Shown piece by piece: positions 1 to 13,403 of a stretch of 64,000 nucleotides of DNA. The notes under the pieces are model-generated. The model was not told the DNA's origin, made no database searches, and was given only the letters and a program-made list of their open reading frames with translations. The translations under genes were made by a program, and so were the position numbers. Position 1 is the first letter of the stretch; each line of letters opens with the position of its first letter. The stretch comes from Geosiphon pyriformis. Lineage: Eukaryota; Glomeromycota; Glomeromycetes; Archaeosporales; Geosiphonaceae. The stretch is taken from the NCBI GenBank assembly GCA_016748015.1, contig JAAOMT010000480.1:187356-251355 (forward strand), read 5' to 3'.

Positions 1-1319
1 GTTTTTAAATTTGTCTCATTTGCGACAACTCATTAGCATTTCTATTGTCTTTTTTTTTTATAGTGTACTGTATAATTGAATGGTGAAAGTTCTATTTTTC
101 ATCTAGTGTGGCAATTGTCTGCAAATTCTTGTTTCTGGATTGAAGTCAATCTCTTGTGATTAGTGTACACCTCAAACTTTTGACTCAAATATTTTTTCTA
201 CTTGATGACAGCCCAATAGATTGCTAAGTGTTCCAGTATTAGAGTTCCATAGTTTTTTTCAGCTGGACTTAAGCTTCTACTGGCATAAGCTACTGGATGT
301 TCTCTTCCATCTGGTCTTTTCTGTAATAGTACTGTTCTCAATGCTTGACCTGATGCATTAGTAGTAATAATGAATGGTTTGTTGTAATCTGGATACATTA
401 ATACTAGAGCTTGGATAAGCTTTCTTTTCAATGTGTCAAATGCTTCTTGTTAAGTTTCAGTCCATTCATATTTCATATTCTTGGTTTGTAGATAGTGAAG
501 TGACTGAGCTAGTTTAGAAAAGTCCTTAATAAAGTGGTGATAGTAACCTGTGAATCCCAAAAATGCCCTTAGTTCTGGCAAGTTGGCTGGTACTGGAAAG
601 TTCTTAACTACTTCAATCTTGTCTGGATCTGTTTTGATTCCATTTTTGCTCACCACATGTCCCAAAAATTTGAGTTCAGTTTTTCTAAAAAAACATTTAG
701 TTGCATTTAGTTTCAATCCAGTTCTTCTTAACCTTTTGAATACTTGTTGAAGATAATGCAGATAATCATTGAATGTTTTTGAGAATACATTGGTGTTATC
801 CAAGTATATGACTACTGATTTCTATAGTAGTCCAGTATAAACAATTTTTATAAGCCATTAGAATGTGACTGAAGCATTCATCAAGCCAAATGGCATGACT
901 TCAAACTCAAAATTTCTTTCTCTTGTGGTAAATGCTGTTTTCTTTTTGTCGGCTGAATTCATGGCTACTTGCCAGTATTCACTATCTAGATCTAATGTCA
1001 AGAACCATTTATTTCCACCAAAAACATCGAATAATTCCTGGATCTTTGGAGTTGGGTAGCTATCACCTTTAGTTACTCCATTCAGTTTCCAGTAATCTAC
1101 ACAAAAACGGATTTTTCCATTCTTCTTACAAACTAGTACTACTGGTAATGACCATGGACTTATTGATGGCTGAATTAGCCTATTGTCAAACATCTGGTTG
1201 ATTTCTTGATGAATGATCTCATGGTTAGCTGATGGTACTTTGTTTAATTGGCATTGTATCTCCAGTCTTGATCTGATGTTGGATAATATTGGTTCAGCCA
1301 AATTTATTTTCACTAGCAA
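1..1319 (-). pseudogene. Element A reverse transcriptase-RNase H (broken)
   Basis: RNA-dependent DNA polymerase and RNase H of a Ty3/gypsy Pol protein. Visible on the minus strand are the RT fingers (FCVDYWKLN), the first catalytic Asp block (LTLDLDSEYWQV), VMPFGL, the active-site box at 795-806, then LGHVVSKNGI and the AFLGFTGYY connection. RNase H follows at 198-431 with KPFIITTNASG, and a tail like KFEVYTNHKRLTSIQ runs to position 1. Two catalytic acids are altered: the usual YLDD is YLDN, and the RNase H TDAS motif is TNAS; both fit GAY to AAY changes. In-frame stops lie near 450 and 838-858. The N terminus follows a small deletion after the IKQ residues near 1240. Non-functional. Confidence 0.92.
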
Positions 1320-2523
1320 AGATGTTATTGAAATTGTTGAATAATATCTTGAGTTGCATCTGTTGAAATGGATCTAGATTCTCTATGTTCATTTGTTCCA
1401 ATTGTTTTGGTTGGAGCAGATAACATTCACTTCGTCCATAGATGATTTGTAATGTAATGTCCACATATTTGCAAAGCTGTAGAAAATCTGGAATGTGATT
1501 TGGTGGTTGATCCTTAACTTCAGTGGTCAAATATCCAATAATAGTTCCCTTTGGTATTTCAATAATACTTCTGGTTGTGTTGTAGATGGGAATTTTGATG
1601 TTTTTGGGGCTTTTGGCTGATATGTAGAAATTAGTGAGTCCAATCTTTCCTGATTCGCAAATGGTGGCTTCTGTTTTAAACAACTGGGCCTGATTCTTTA
1701 CTTCTCTTTTTATAGATAACATATACTGTTCATATGATGGAATGGAAATTGATTGACAGATTGAGATAATTTCTCTTTTGTCAATAATCTCTTCCTCTGT
1801 CATATTAACTGATATGTCTATTCTATCCGTTAATTCAAATCCCTGTATCCCTTTAGTAGTAATCCCTAATTCTTCTCTGTTTCTTATTAACACTAATTGA
1901 GCTATTTTCACCAAAGATAGGAATATTGCTTGTGCTATCTTTTTGTTTGGCTCTATGATATAGGCCTTTTTAGAGTTATTTTGTAGCATAGCAATGATAT
2001 TTCCTACATATCCTGCATCAATTATTTCTCCTCTAATGTTGATTTCTTTTTTCACTAGGCTATTCCTAGATGCTAATTGAACCATAGTTGTTGTTGAAAT
2101 TTCCAGAGCTATTTTGAGATTAATACATGTGCACAAATTTGGTTCCAATTTGATAGCTTTTTTTTCCAGATATTTTAGATCAAACTTTATATCAATATCA
2201 TACATGCATTCTGGCATGATACCTTCATTATTGTTACTATACTATTTAAGTTCTTGCTTCTTAGATAGATCAGGAAGTGCAATATATATTTTGGGGTTTA
2301 AATTGAAGTCTGAATCACTGATATTTTTGTTGCCATTTTGAGCAGAGCTGGAACCATTATTATCATCATTGTTGGAGTTTAAATCAGGATTGAAAATCGA
2401 TTCTGATTCAGATGCACAGCTGCCAATTGGTTCTTTTTCCTCTGGGATTGTGTAGATCATGCATGGTGGTGGATTGTAAATGAAGTTACACTTATTACAA
2501 TATTGAAAGTCACATGGAATCAA
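1294..2523 (-). pseudogene. Element A dUTPase domain and acidic linker (broken)
   Basis: Trimeric dUTPase-like domain lying between protease and RT; such enzymes hydrolyse dUTP and limit uracil in cDNA. Motif 2 is seen as LASRNSLVKKEINIRG, motif 3 as EIIDAGYVGNIIAML (about 1993-2030), motif 4 as KKIAQAIFLSLVKI and motif 5 as TKGIQGFELTDRID. Motif 1 (DIKFDLKYLEK) has lost its usual Ala-Gly, and motif 5 its Gly-Ser-Thr-Gly core, by changes that fit G-to-A and C-to-T. Upstream, 2242-2523 is an acidic Ser/Asn-rich linker with CNKCNFIYNPPPC. Downstream of motif 5, about 200 residues run to FASENKFG and a TGA stop that fits an Arg codon. Confidence 0.87.
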
Positions 2524-3110
2524 ACAGTGGTCACATAGTCAAGTGTTGATTTCTTCCAAGCATTGCTCCTGCTCTTCTCTCATAGATGCTAGCTCTTGAT
2601 AATGTTTGTGGAATTCTAAATCTAAAAAATTTATGACTGGTTTTGGGTCCCAATCAAATTCTATAGGTTCAGGTGGATTATTTTTAATTGTTTTTATCTC
2701 TTCTAGTGTTGTTCCTTTGATTTTGGTAAGTGCTATTCACCAGATTTTGTCATCATTGTGTGGACATCCATCCAGACATTTGATGGTTTGTCTTCAGACA
2801 GCATCTATAAGCATTCCTTTCCTCACCCAGTCGCTTATGAGAATTGTGTATTGACACAATTCATTGCACATTTTTTCTCACCCAGGAATGTCATTCCACA
2901 TTTCTTTGTCCAGAAAAGTTTCTCAACAACCCAAGCATGATTTATTGTCCTATTTTTCAACCCGTTTTGGCCTTTCAAAGCATTCAATGATGCATGAGTG
3001 GCAGTAGAATTTTGTTGCCGAAGTGTACTCCTCATTGTCATCACAACAAGCACTCATTGATGACAATTTCTTGCCACAATCGACACATACCAGTTTTGGA
3101 CAGTGATAAG
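2524..3110 (-). pseudogene. Element A cysteine-rich domain between protease and dUTPase
   Basis: Minus-strand frame containing CVDCGKKLSSMSACCDD at about 3045-3090, then KFYCHSCIIECFERPKR and further Cys pairs (SCLGC, CNELCQYTILISDW, CLDGCPHNDD), ending with DWDPKPVINFLDLEFHKHY before the linker. Paired CxxC motifs suggest one or two zinc-binding folds. Element B has the same domain in the same place (CKDCKKKFLSMRACI). I do not know a function; it is not the Gag knuckle, which lies elsewhere. Several in-frame stops (for example before ETFLDKEMW) fit W, Q or R codons. Confidence 0.7.
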
Positions 3111-4113
3111 TAGATTGGTGGGGTGTAGTGTAGGAATTATAAGTGGAGTTGCTGTCAGTTGTTGGTTTTTCTTTCTTCCCGTTTTTTTTTCTCTTTTTGT
3201 TTTCTTTTTATTCCTAATTTATTTGTTCTTCCTGGTTGTTGTCAGTTTTCCAAGCTTAGTTAGCTTTTCAGATAAGTTTTTTGTGCTGCTTTCTTTTGCT
3301 GTTGTCATCTCATGAAGGTACTGGCAGCAGCTTGTTGTGTTTGGTGTTGGCCCAAGAAACTTGGTAGGCTTCTTAGGTAGGTTTTTTCTCCTCTTTCTCA
3401 AATTCAATAAGTGGGGTTGTTGAGTTGGTGGTCTTGAAATGGCCACACATGACTGGTATGCATGTGTGTTGGCTGTTCTGGCTAATTTGAAGCTCTTACA
3501 TATTCCAATCAAGCAATACATTGGTTTTGAATAACCAATCATTTCCAATAAGTGCTTGGTATTGGGTGGCTTTCATGACCAGTACTTTGATTGGGATCAT
3601 GATATTTTTGACTTTGATGAAGAAGTCATCAATCTCACCATTGGAAGTTTTTGTTGCTCCATCAGTGGTTATAATCCTGGTGCTGGCAGTGCAATCAATT
3701 CAGTAACCTAATTGGTCCATGAGTTGTTTTGTAATGATGCTGTCAGCTAATCTATTATCTAGAATCAGTTTAATGGAGTGGCCATCAACTTTGGCATCAG
3801 TATACATGGCCGTAATAGGTTTTTTTTCCAGAGTGGCTCCACTAAATAATGGTGTGGTCGACAGTTCTTTGAGTTTAAATGGAAAAATGGCGTTCAGTAA
3901 TTTATTCTCAGTGATGGTAGCTGGCAGAATGTTGCTGGTAAGTGTTGGTTGTTGGTTGGTCTCCAGATTATTGGATTGGGCATCTTCTGTGGTAATCAGG
4001 AGACTTAAATAGTTCTGGGAATTTGGGTTTTGGATGTATCCAGTGCCTGAATTCCATTGTTGAGATTCTGCTGGTTGTGTAGAAGAACTGGGGATCAGTT
4101 GGTAAACTATCAT
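3111..4113 (-). pseudogene. Element A protease (retropepsin) and flanking linker
   Basis: Aspartic protease that would cleave the Gag-Pol polyprotein. The active-site stretch reads KLILDNRLADSIITKQL (about 3716-3770): the catalytic Asp is present but the usual D-S-G triad is D-N-R, two G-to-A changes. Downstream in frame are TRIITTDGATKT, MKATQYQALIGNDWL and CGHFKTTNSTTPLIEF, typical of this fungal gypsy group. Stops after MDQLGY and at expected Trp positions (EAYQVSWA and DDN blocks) interrupt the frame. The N-terminal part (3800-4113) holds the Gag-protease spacer with AIFPFKLKELS and ITAMYTDAKVDG. Confidence 0.85.
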
Positions 4114-6120
4114 TGATAATTTCTAGCTTTGTTGGGTCAATTTCAGCCTTTGGGTTCTGTTTTGAGGTAAGTTCTGTGGTGGTGTTTGAATTTGTTGGAG
4201 CTGATAGATTACCTGAGGCTGCGGCTGATAAATGGGTTGTGACTGTGGCTGATAAATTGTTGGTATTGTTAGTTGATAAATTGGCACTTGATATACTGGT
4301 GGATAATAAAGTAACTACTGTGTCATAGATATGTAATTCTGATGATATGGCTCTGAGTTTAGTAGGTTATTCAGAATTTGAAACCAGCAATCAGGGTTTT
4401 GATATTGATTTCCCGATTATTGGTTATTTAAGCAATGATGGCAATCAATTTGTAAGTGTTCTTGTTTACCACAATAGTGGCAAACACACATTTCTTGTTG
4501 TCACTGTTGATTAGTCGATAATGATAGATGCAACTGATTCTGGAAATAATTTGCATTTCTGGAATTATTGCATCATTGTGGTGGTTGATAAATTGTGTGA
4601 TTGTCAGCTAAGTATCTCTTTAATTTCTGATTGATAGAATCACTAAATTGTTTCAATTTGGAATCCAATTCAGATGATCTATTCATTACTAGATTAATGG
4701 CTTGGGCATAGTTAGCTTCGAGTTTAGTAGTTTCAAAATCTTAGGCATTTGTGACAGCTGCTTGTAGATTGATAGGATGCAATGGACGTATGCATTACAA
4801 GATACTACTGCATAATCTGCAAATAAACTGATTTAGGATCTGAGCCACTGTGAAATAATTAGCATCGATGGCTTGAATCTGGTGCAGATTTCTGTGGAAG
4901 CATCCTAAGTAAATAGTGACTGCTTTATTTTCTCCTTGTTTGATAATAGTGAATGTGTTTGCTAGTCTGTTAATACTATTATTGTTGCTAAAGTATCATA
5001 AGAACTCAATTTTGAATGCATTAAAATCTTGAAGTTTGTTGACCAGGCTTTGGTATCATGAATTGGCAGTATCCTGAAGAAAATATGGGATAGCTTGCAT
5101 GGCTTTGACATCATTCCATCCATTAGCTGCAATGGCTTTCTCCACATTATTTAGCCATACTTGGGCGTTATCCTCTTTGCTGGTGAATTTTTTGAGTTTG
5201 GCTATTGGTGTGTATGCCATTAGATCTAAGTTGGGTTGTGGTTGCTGCTGGATTTGTTGTTGAGATAGCAGTTGTGGCTGTTGTTGCTGTTGGGCATTTG
5301 GTGGAGCTGGTGGTGGATTGATCACAATTACTGAAGGTAAGTGCTGATTAATTACATCAAGGTTTTAATTATTCTGATTTTCCAGAGTTTGATTAACCGG
5401 AGTTTTAATTTCTGAATGTTTTAAGATCAGGTTTTGCTTATTAACTTCTCAATCACTACTCTTTTCTTCCTCAGAGTTGGTTATTTCCCAAGAATTAATG
5501 GCTCCAAAATCTGGTTGTGGTGGTGGTGATCAAATTTCTAATGGTGTTGGAAATTGTGATTTAAATTTCTTGAAATAATTGCCATATGTTCCTAATAACT
5601 CTGTCTTTTTTTGTTTATTTTGGAATGAAATTCTGTTTAGTGGCATTGTCATGCTTGTTGTAGCTGTGTTTATTATATTGATAGTGCTTCCAGGTGTGTG
5701 ACAATATAATAGATTAGCAAGTAAATCAAACCTTTGTTTCTTCCAAGTGGGTAGTTAGATTTGCTTTGGTGTTCCTGCTGGTGTTTGTAGCCTTCCTTTG
5801 CCTTTGTCTGCAAAAGTGATAGGAAATCTCTGTTTGGTGTATTTTTTAATTTTTCTGTTTATTTTTGTAATTAGGGGTGCAAATAGGTAATTTTGTGGAA
5901 GAGTGGTGCTTTGGAGTAATTCACTGAAGAAGTTGTTGAAGGCAAATTTTGGATCTTCTTGGCCTCCTAAGTGATATACTATTCTTTCATTGACATAATA
6001 ATTGAAAGCTAATTCAGTTGGCCAACTATTATTTGTTAATTTGAGATGAGTGTGATAGTGTTGGAATAAGAATTTTGCAAATCCTAAATGGTTTGTTCCT
6101 ATTTTTTTGGATTCTGCCAC
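4114..6120 (-). pseudogene. Element A Gag (broken)
   Basis: Structural Gag protein, in three visible pieces. The N-terminal piece (5755-6120, 121 codons) starts at MAESKKIG only if GTG is read as start; I see no ATG, so the true start is lost or upstream. The capsid-like piece begins after a Gln/Pro-rich stretch (5240-5325) with MAYTPIAKLKKFTSKEDNA, VWLNNVEKAIAANGWNDVK and AIPYFLQDTANS, then a stop where Trp is expected. It continues through FTIIKQGENKAVTIYL to a CCHC zinc knuckle at 4441-4482 (CHYCGKQEHLQIDC), which keeps all four ligands. A Gln-rich tail leads into protease. All pieces share one frame with protease and dUTPase, implying an original continuous gag-pro frame. Confidence 0.88.
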
Positions 6121-6162
6121 TGTTTGGATAATTATAATTGGTGTTGTTCTCTGTAGAATTAT

Positions 6163-6180
6163 ACCTCACAGGGAGCACCA
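6163..6180 (-). other. Element A tRNA primer binding site
   Basis: On the minus strand the LTR ends in ...GTAACA, followed after TT by TGGTGCTCCCTGTGAGG, complementary to a tRNA 3' end finishing GGGAGCACCA. Position immediately inside the 5' LTR and the leading TGG are diagnostic. I cannot name the tRNA. Confidence 0.8.
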
Positions 6181-6182
6181 AA

Positions 6183-7065
6183 TGTTACAGATGATTATTT
6201 GGGGTCTCAAATCAAATAACAAATTTATAACTTGGTGCTCAATATCTTGACAATACTGGTAATACTGGTATGTTGGTTGTATTTGAAGGTTTTAAAGTTG
6301 AGTTCTTTGTATAATGGACAGAGATTCAATAATGATGTAGTTAGTTAATGAGTTGTGTTCCCAATTTCTGTCTTCAGCTTAGTGGCTGGTTTATTCTGGC
6401 AGTTGTGCCTTTCTAATAAGCTATCTGTTAATATATATATAATTTTACTCTTATTTCTGGGTCTTTTACCAGGCTATCCATGATGTTAATTACTCAGCGC
6501 TTTAATCTTTAATTAGTTAGTATACAACAATAAAATCAAAGAAATAAATAAATAAAAAAAAATAAGAAAATGAGCCAAGACAATGTGCAAGTTAGTATCT
6601 TATCAATAGCCATGATCAAGAGCTATTGTTCCAGTGTGGTTAAGTATCAATTACTATCAACACTTTATGTTGATAGTAAAGAGTAAATTTGGATGATGAA
6701 TGATTTATTTATTTAATATTTGTAAATAGAAGATTTCTAATTAAAGAATTCTTATCTTTCTACTTTTAACACTACCACTATATATACATAATTAATGTTC
6801 TATGAGATCGCTCACATTTCTGAGTGATGTGCTATGATTTCTTGAGTAATGTTCATATTGCTAAGTAATATGCTCTAATTTTTTAACATTACTCTACATT
6901 GCTGAGCAATATGCCATGTTTTCTAATATTGCTCCACATTGCTGAGCAATGTGTCATGATTTTTATCATTGCTTTATATTGCTAAGCAATATGCTCACAT
7001 ACTACATACTATTCACTTATTAGTCTACTATTCTCCTTATATATTTTTTCTTTTTATAAATAACA
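6183..7065 (-). repeat. 5' LTR of element A
   Basis: Bounded on the plus strand by TGTTAC at 6183 and ...TAACA at 7065, next to the primer binding site. Homologous LTRs occur at 22678-23515, 26007-26826, 29712-30563 and 43090-44001, all with the same start and end pattern. The promoter half carries regularly spaced palindromes and a TATA-like box (separate entry). Confidence 0.9.
6777..6992 (-). promoter_or_regulatory. Phased palindrome array and TATA-like box in LTR A
   Basis: Five palindromic elements start at 6813, 6854, 6897, 6935 and 6976, spaced 41, 43, 38 and 41 bp. The best, at 6935-6953, is CACATTGCTGAGCAATGTG (8-bp arms, 3-bp centre); 6976-6992 is ATATTGC-TAA-GCAATAT. On the minus strand they lie just upstream of TATATATAG (about 6779-6788). 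Spacing near four helical turns, and an equivalent array in the LTR at 43090-44001, suggest dimeric regulator binding sites in U3. No protein is assigned. Confidence 0.65.
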
Positions 7066-7407
7066 TTGTCTAAATCTGTAAATACTTTTTTTACTTTTAA
7101 TATTACTATTATATATATATAATTCCTGTTATATAAAATTTTACATATTTTTATTTTTTCCTATGCTACTTTCTAAAACTATGCTTATTTTTGAGCAATA
7201 TATTATGATTTTTTGAAAATATGCTCATTCTTTATAAATGTACATATTTCTGAAAATATATTATAATTTCCTAAAAATATGCTTATTTTTTGTAAATATA
7301 TATATTTTTAAAAATATGCTTACATATTAAATATTATTTTCTTATTGGCCTATTTTTATAATCTGTTTTTTGTATTTTTTTTTTGTATTTTTTTTTTATA
7401 AGTAACA
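7066..7407 (-). repeat. Second, partial A-family LTR (U3 end only)
   Basis: Repeats the order seen at 6760-7065: a TACTTTTAAYAYTACTAYTATATATA block, decayed palindrome units (GAGCAATATATTATG and relatives), CTTATTGGCCTATTTTT and a terminal TAAGTAACA at 7401-7407. It is far more decayed than the adjacent LTR, so element A probably inserted into or next to an older A-type LTR. Confidence 0.75.
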
Positions 7408-8540
7408 ATAATAGTTTATACAAAATCAAATTTTCCTATTTTTTTTTTGATGAAAACTACTAATGAGCCTCAGAAATTTTTGGATGATTGAATAAAACTA
7501 TTATTAAATATTTATTGTATTTTTTCTTTAATAAATTAATAACTAGTTAGTAAAATTTGGTAAACTTGTTGTCATTTTAGTAGAGCATTTCCTATATAAA
7601 TTTAATATTAGATAATATTAATTTTTCTTAAATTATTGTTGTCTCTGAGAAATATATCAGCATATTAAGTAATCAGTTGTTTTAATTGTTTTTGTTATTA
7701 GAGTTCTAAAGAACTTATGTTAATTTTACTTAGTTTTTTTTTATAAGATGATAGTTTTTAATGTTTGAAATAATATTTGAATTTAGAAAAAGTGTGTGTT
7801 TTACAATTTTAATGAAATTAAAAACAATTTGAAAAGTTTTTTTTTGAAAAATATTATTATGTATAATTCTAATTTCTAATTTATTTAATAAAATAATAGA
7901 GTAATTGTTGAGATTGTAAAATGTAACTTGGAACTTTTTTATTCTTTTAAGAATATAAATATTTAAAATTGAAATTTTATGCTTTAAACAAATTTGTTTA
8001 TTTAATTCAAATATTTGTTGTATAATAGTAGATTTTAAACAAGTATAAATTTTTTGATATTTTCAAAAGAATAAAATAATAATTGGTTGTAAGAATTAAA
8101 AAATCTGGTAAAATTTATTCTGTGCTTTAAGAACTATATTAATTAAAACTGTAAATTATTTGGTTGAACTGAAATTTTGTAATTTTTTTTTATTTTTGCT
8201 TAATTATTTTCTGTTATTAACTAATTACAAACTTGAAATATTGATTAAAAATAAATAAATAACTTGAATAATTTTTTTGGCATGCTTAATTTTAAATAAT
8301 TTATCTGTTTTGTTTTGTAACATAATTGTAATATTTTCTGTATATTTTGTATTGATAATTTATTCTTTAATGTTAATTTTTTTGCTAATCAAAGATGATT
8401 AAAAAATAATTTAAATTATTGCTCTTAGTAGAATTTCAAAAGCAATTTTCAAATTGATTTTTGTTAAGAATTTTGGTTAAAGAACCAAAGTATTTTTGCC
8501 AAAATATTATAGATTATATTTTGCATTAATTTTGTAAAAT
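7408..8540 (-). pseudogene. B-family gypsy pol remnant (RT start to dUTPase)
   Basis: Heavily decayed minus-strand copy collinear with 53855-54950 of element B. For example, the block at 7545-7640 (GGTAAACTTGTTGTCATTTTAG) parallels 54010-54060, and 8455-8500 parallels 54895-54945. Almost all differences look like C-to-T and G-to-A. No open frame remains. It starts abruptly after the LTR remnant at 7407 and ends near 8540 where D-type LTR sequence begins. Confidence 0.75.
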
Positions 8541-8998
8541 AAAAATAAGTACAACAATTAATTTAATTTTAACAATCAAAATATTGTAATTATGTATTTG
8601 TGAATTAGATAATTAAATTTTATTAAATTGGTTTAAAAAAATATAAAATAAAAGTTTAAACTAAGATTAAAATATTAGAAAAAAAGTGATCTTTATCTTT
8701 TTTGCTGTCTTTTTTTATTTGTTAAAACTACTTACTTTTATACATATTTTCTAGTTTTATAAAATTGTTTTTAATTGTTTGTTATTACTAATTATTATTT
8801 ATTATTTTAGTTATTGCTTTATTTTTTTATACTATAAATAATTATCTTATATTATTATTGATTATTTTGTGCTATTTTCTATTATTGTGTATTATTTTGT
8901 ATTATTTTGTGTTATTTTATATTATTATGTTTTTTTTATGTTATTATATATTAATTATATTTTTCTAATAGTTTTAAATTGGTTTTTTTAGGATAATA
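8541..8998 (-). repeat. Decayed D-family LTR remnant
   Basis: Reverse-complement similarity to the LTR at 38629-39115: TATTATTTTGTG-type short repeats at 8860-8930, ACTTACTTTTATACAT near 8730 against ACTTGTTTTTATACAT, and an end at 8991-8998 (GGATAATA) where the reference ends AAGTAACA. The left boundary is approximate because of decay. Confidence 0.6.
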
Positions 8999-9009
8999 CT
9001 AATCTGTTG

Positions 9010-9290
9010 TTTATGTTATTAAGTAATATAATTAAACTATTAAAAATTAATAAAATTATTAATATTAGTTTTGGTAGATGTAAATTGTGTTTATTTTTTT
9101 TGAATATTAAGAATATAATTTTCATGTGTATAAATACATAATATTGTCTTAATTAGTCTAAATAACTGGTTACATATAGTAAAATATATAATTTATATTT
9201 AGTTTAGATTACTTAATTTGATGTATTGTATTAGATAGTATTTAAATATTGCTTATTAAATATAAGAAAATAATAAAAAAAATAAAATTC
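9010..9290 (+). mobile_element. 5'-truncated LINE 3' end (very decayed)
   Basis: Matches the LINE 3' terminus seen at 14640-14898 and 37090-37340: TAGTTTTGG, then CTGGTTACATATAG, TTAGATTACTTAATTTGATGTATTG and GCTTATTAAATATAAG, ending in an A-rich tail. No coding frame survives. Confidence 0.75.
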
Positions 9291-9800
9291 TTTTGTTTAA
9301 ATTATAATTAATAAAAATAATTTTTGAAATTAAATTTCTTTGATAAAATTTAGTTATTAAAAAATATAATAATTGCAACAAATAAATTAAATATAAATTA
9401 ATATATACATATATATATATATACAACTATATAATATACAATTATAAATAAAATAATTTAAAAATTGTTTCTAAGTGTTATTATTGTTAAAGCTTCAATA
9501 ACAATGCATTTTAATTAATGTATAACTTAACAAAATTAATCTTGTATGAAAATTTCAAGATAAACGTCATCTAATCGCCAAGCCCTCATGTCTAATATTG
9601 AAAAAAGAAAAAAATTTGCTTGTAAAGTGGTGCGCAATAAATCCGGATCCGAGGTCTAAGTCGATCATAATAAAAATTTTCCACAAATAGAAATAAAGCC
9701 AAGTTGAATAGCCAAATCTTGTTCGTTTCTTGCTTGGCGATTCATTGTGATCAATGACACTAATCCAATGAATTGCTTGGATTTTCTTGGGAGTCACTAA
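9291..9800. other. Actin upstream region with an 11-bp inverted repeat
   Basis: 9291-9540 is AT-rich with nothing recognisable. From about 9560 the sequence becomes mixed and CG-containing. AATCGCCAAGC at 9573-9583 and GCTTGGCGATT at 9732-9742 form a perfect 11-bp inverted repeat ending about 58 bp upstream of the TATA box. I see no convincing gene in this stretch. Confidence 0.5.
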
Positions 9801-9808
9801 TATAAAAG
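9801..9808 (+). promoter_or_regulatory. TATA box of the actin gene
   Basis: TATAAAAG is the clearest TATA box in the host-like segment. It lies about 110 bp upstream of the proposed 5' UTR intron and 234 bp upstream of the ATG, a plausible distance for a transcript with a spliced leader exon. Confidence 0.6.
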
Positions 9809-9910
9809 GTCAACGGTCAAATTTCTTTTAAGCCCCTACCCATTTTTTTCTCTAAAGCAAAACCACTTTAGCAAAAGGTTAATTCGCTCGTCAACATCTT
9901 TTCTCACCAA

Positions 9911-10002
9911 GTAAGCATCATTTGTATCGCTTTCATCAATGTACTCTATCGTAATTCCATTAGTAATCTACAGTGACTGACTCTTTTTTTGCTCTTTTAT
10001 AG
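9911..10002 (+). other. Probable 5' UTR intron of actin
   Basis: Donor GTAAGC after CACCAA and a pyrimidine-rich acceptor TTTTATAG, 92 bp, in the same size range as the coding introns. It would leave a leader exon from near the TATA box and a second leader segment 10003-10034. Inferred from splice signals only. Confidence 0.5.
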
Positions 10003-10034
10003 GATTACATCATATACTCTTTAAATCTCTAGCT

Positions 10035-11984
<1,950 letters not shown>

Positions 11985-12127
11985 GACTCTTTAATCCCTC
12001 TTAAGTTGTATGGTTTTTGGATTAAGAATTCTAGCAATAAGGCCTCCTCTAGAAATTTTATTATTATTGCCTTTGTTTTTTTGGAAGTGTTAAATCAGTT
12101 TAGCAACAATATTTTTCTCAGAATCCA

Positions 12128-12133
12128 AATAAA
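12128..12133 (+). terminator. Actin polyadenylation signal
   Basis: AATAAA within CCAAATAAAAATTG, 144 bp after the stop codon, followed by a T/G-rich stretch (TTGATTATATGGTGTG). Good candidate for the 3' processing signal. Confidence 0.55.
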
Positions 12134-12134
12134 A

Positions 12135-13403
<1,269 letters not shown>

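Larger units (their letters stand above)
1..7065 (-). mobile_element. Ty3/gypsy element A (5' part, truncated by window start)
   Basis: Minus-strand LTR retrotransposon read from right to left: LTR (6183-7065), primer binding site (6163-6180), gag, protease, a cysteine-rich linker, dUTPase, reverse transcriptase and RNase H. The integrase and 3' LTR lie beyond position 1. The reading frame is broken by many stops, most explicable as Q, W or R codons changed by transitions, and by a short deletion near 1240 that separates the dUTPase frame from the RT frame. It is the least decayed A-family copy here; related copies lie at 22678-29711, 29712-30563 and 43090-48003. Certainly defective. Confidence 0.93.

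Noticed and set aside
3103-3315. Plus-strand hydrophobic ORF
   Set aside because: It is antisense to a Lys/Glu-rich linker of element A and has no independent support.
6813-6992. Regularly spaced repeats resembling a CRISPR array
   Set aside because: Units are palindromes within an LTR, the spacers are themselves related, and the same array exists in another LTR copy of a eukaryotic element.
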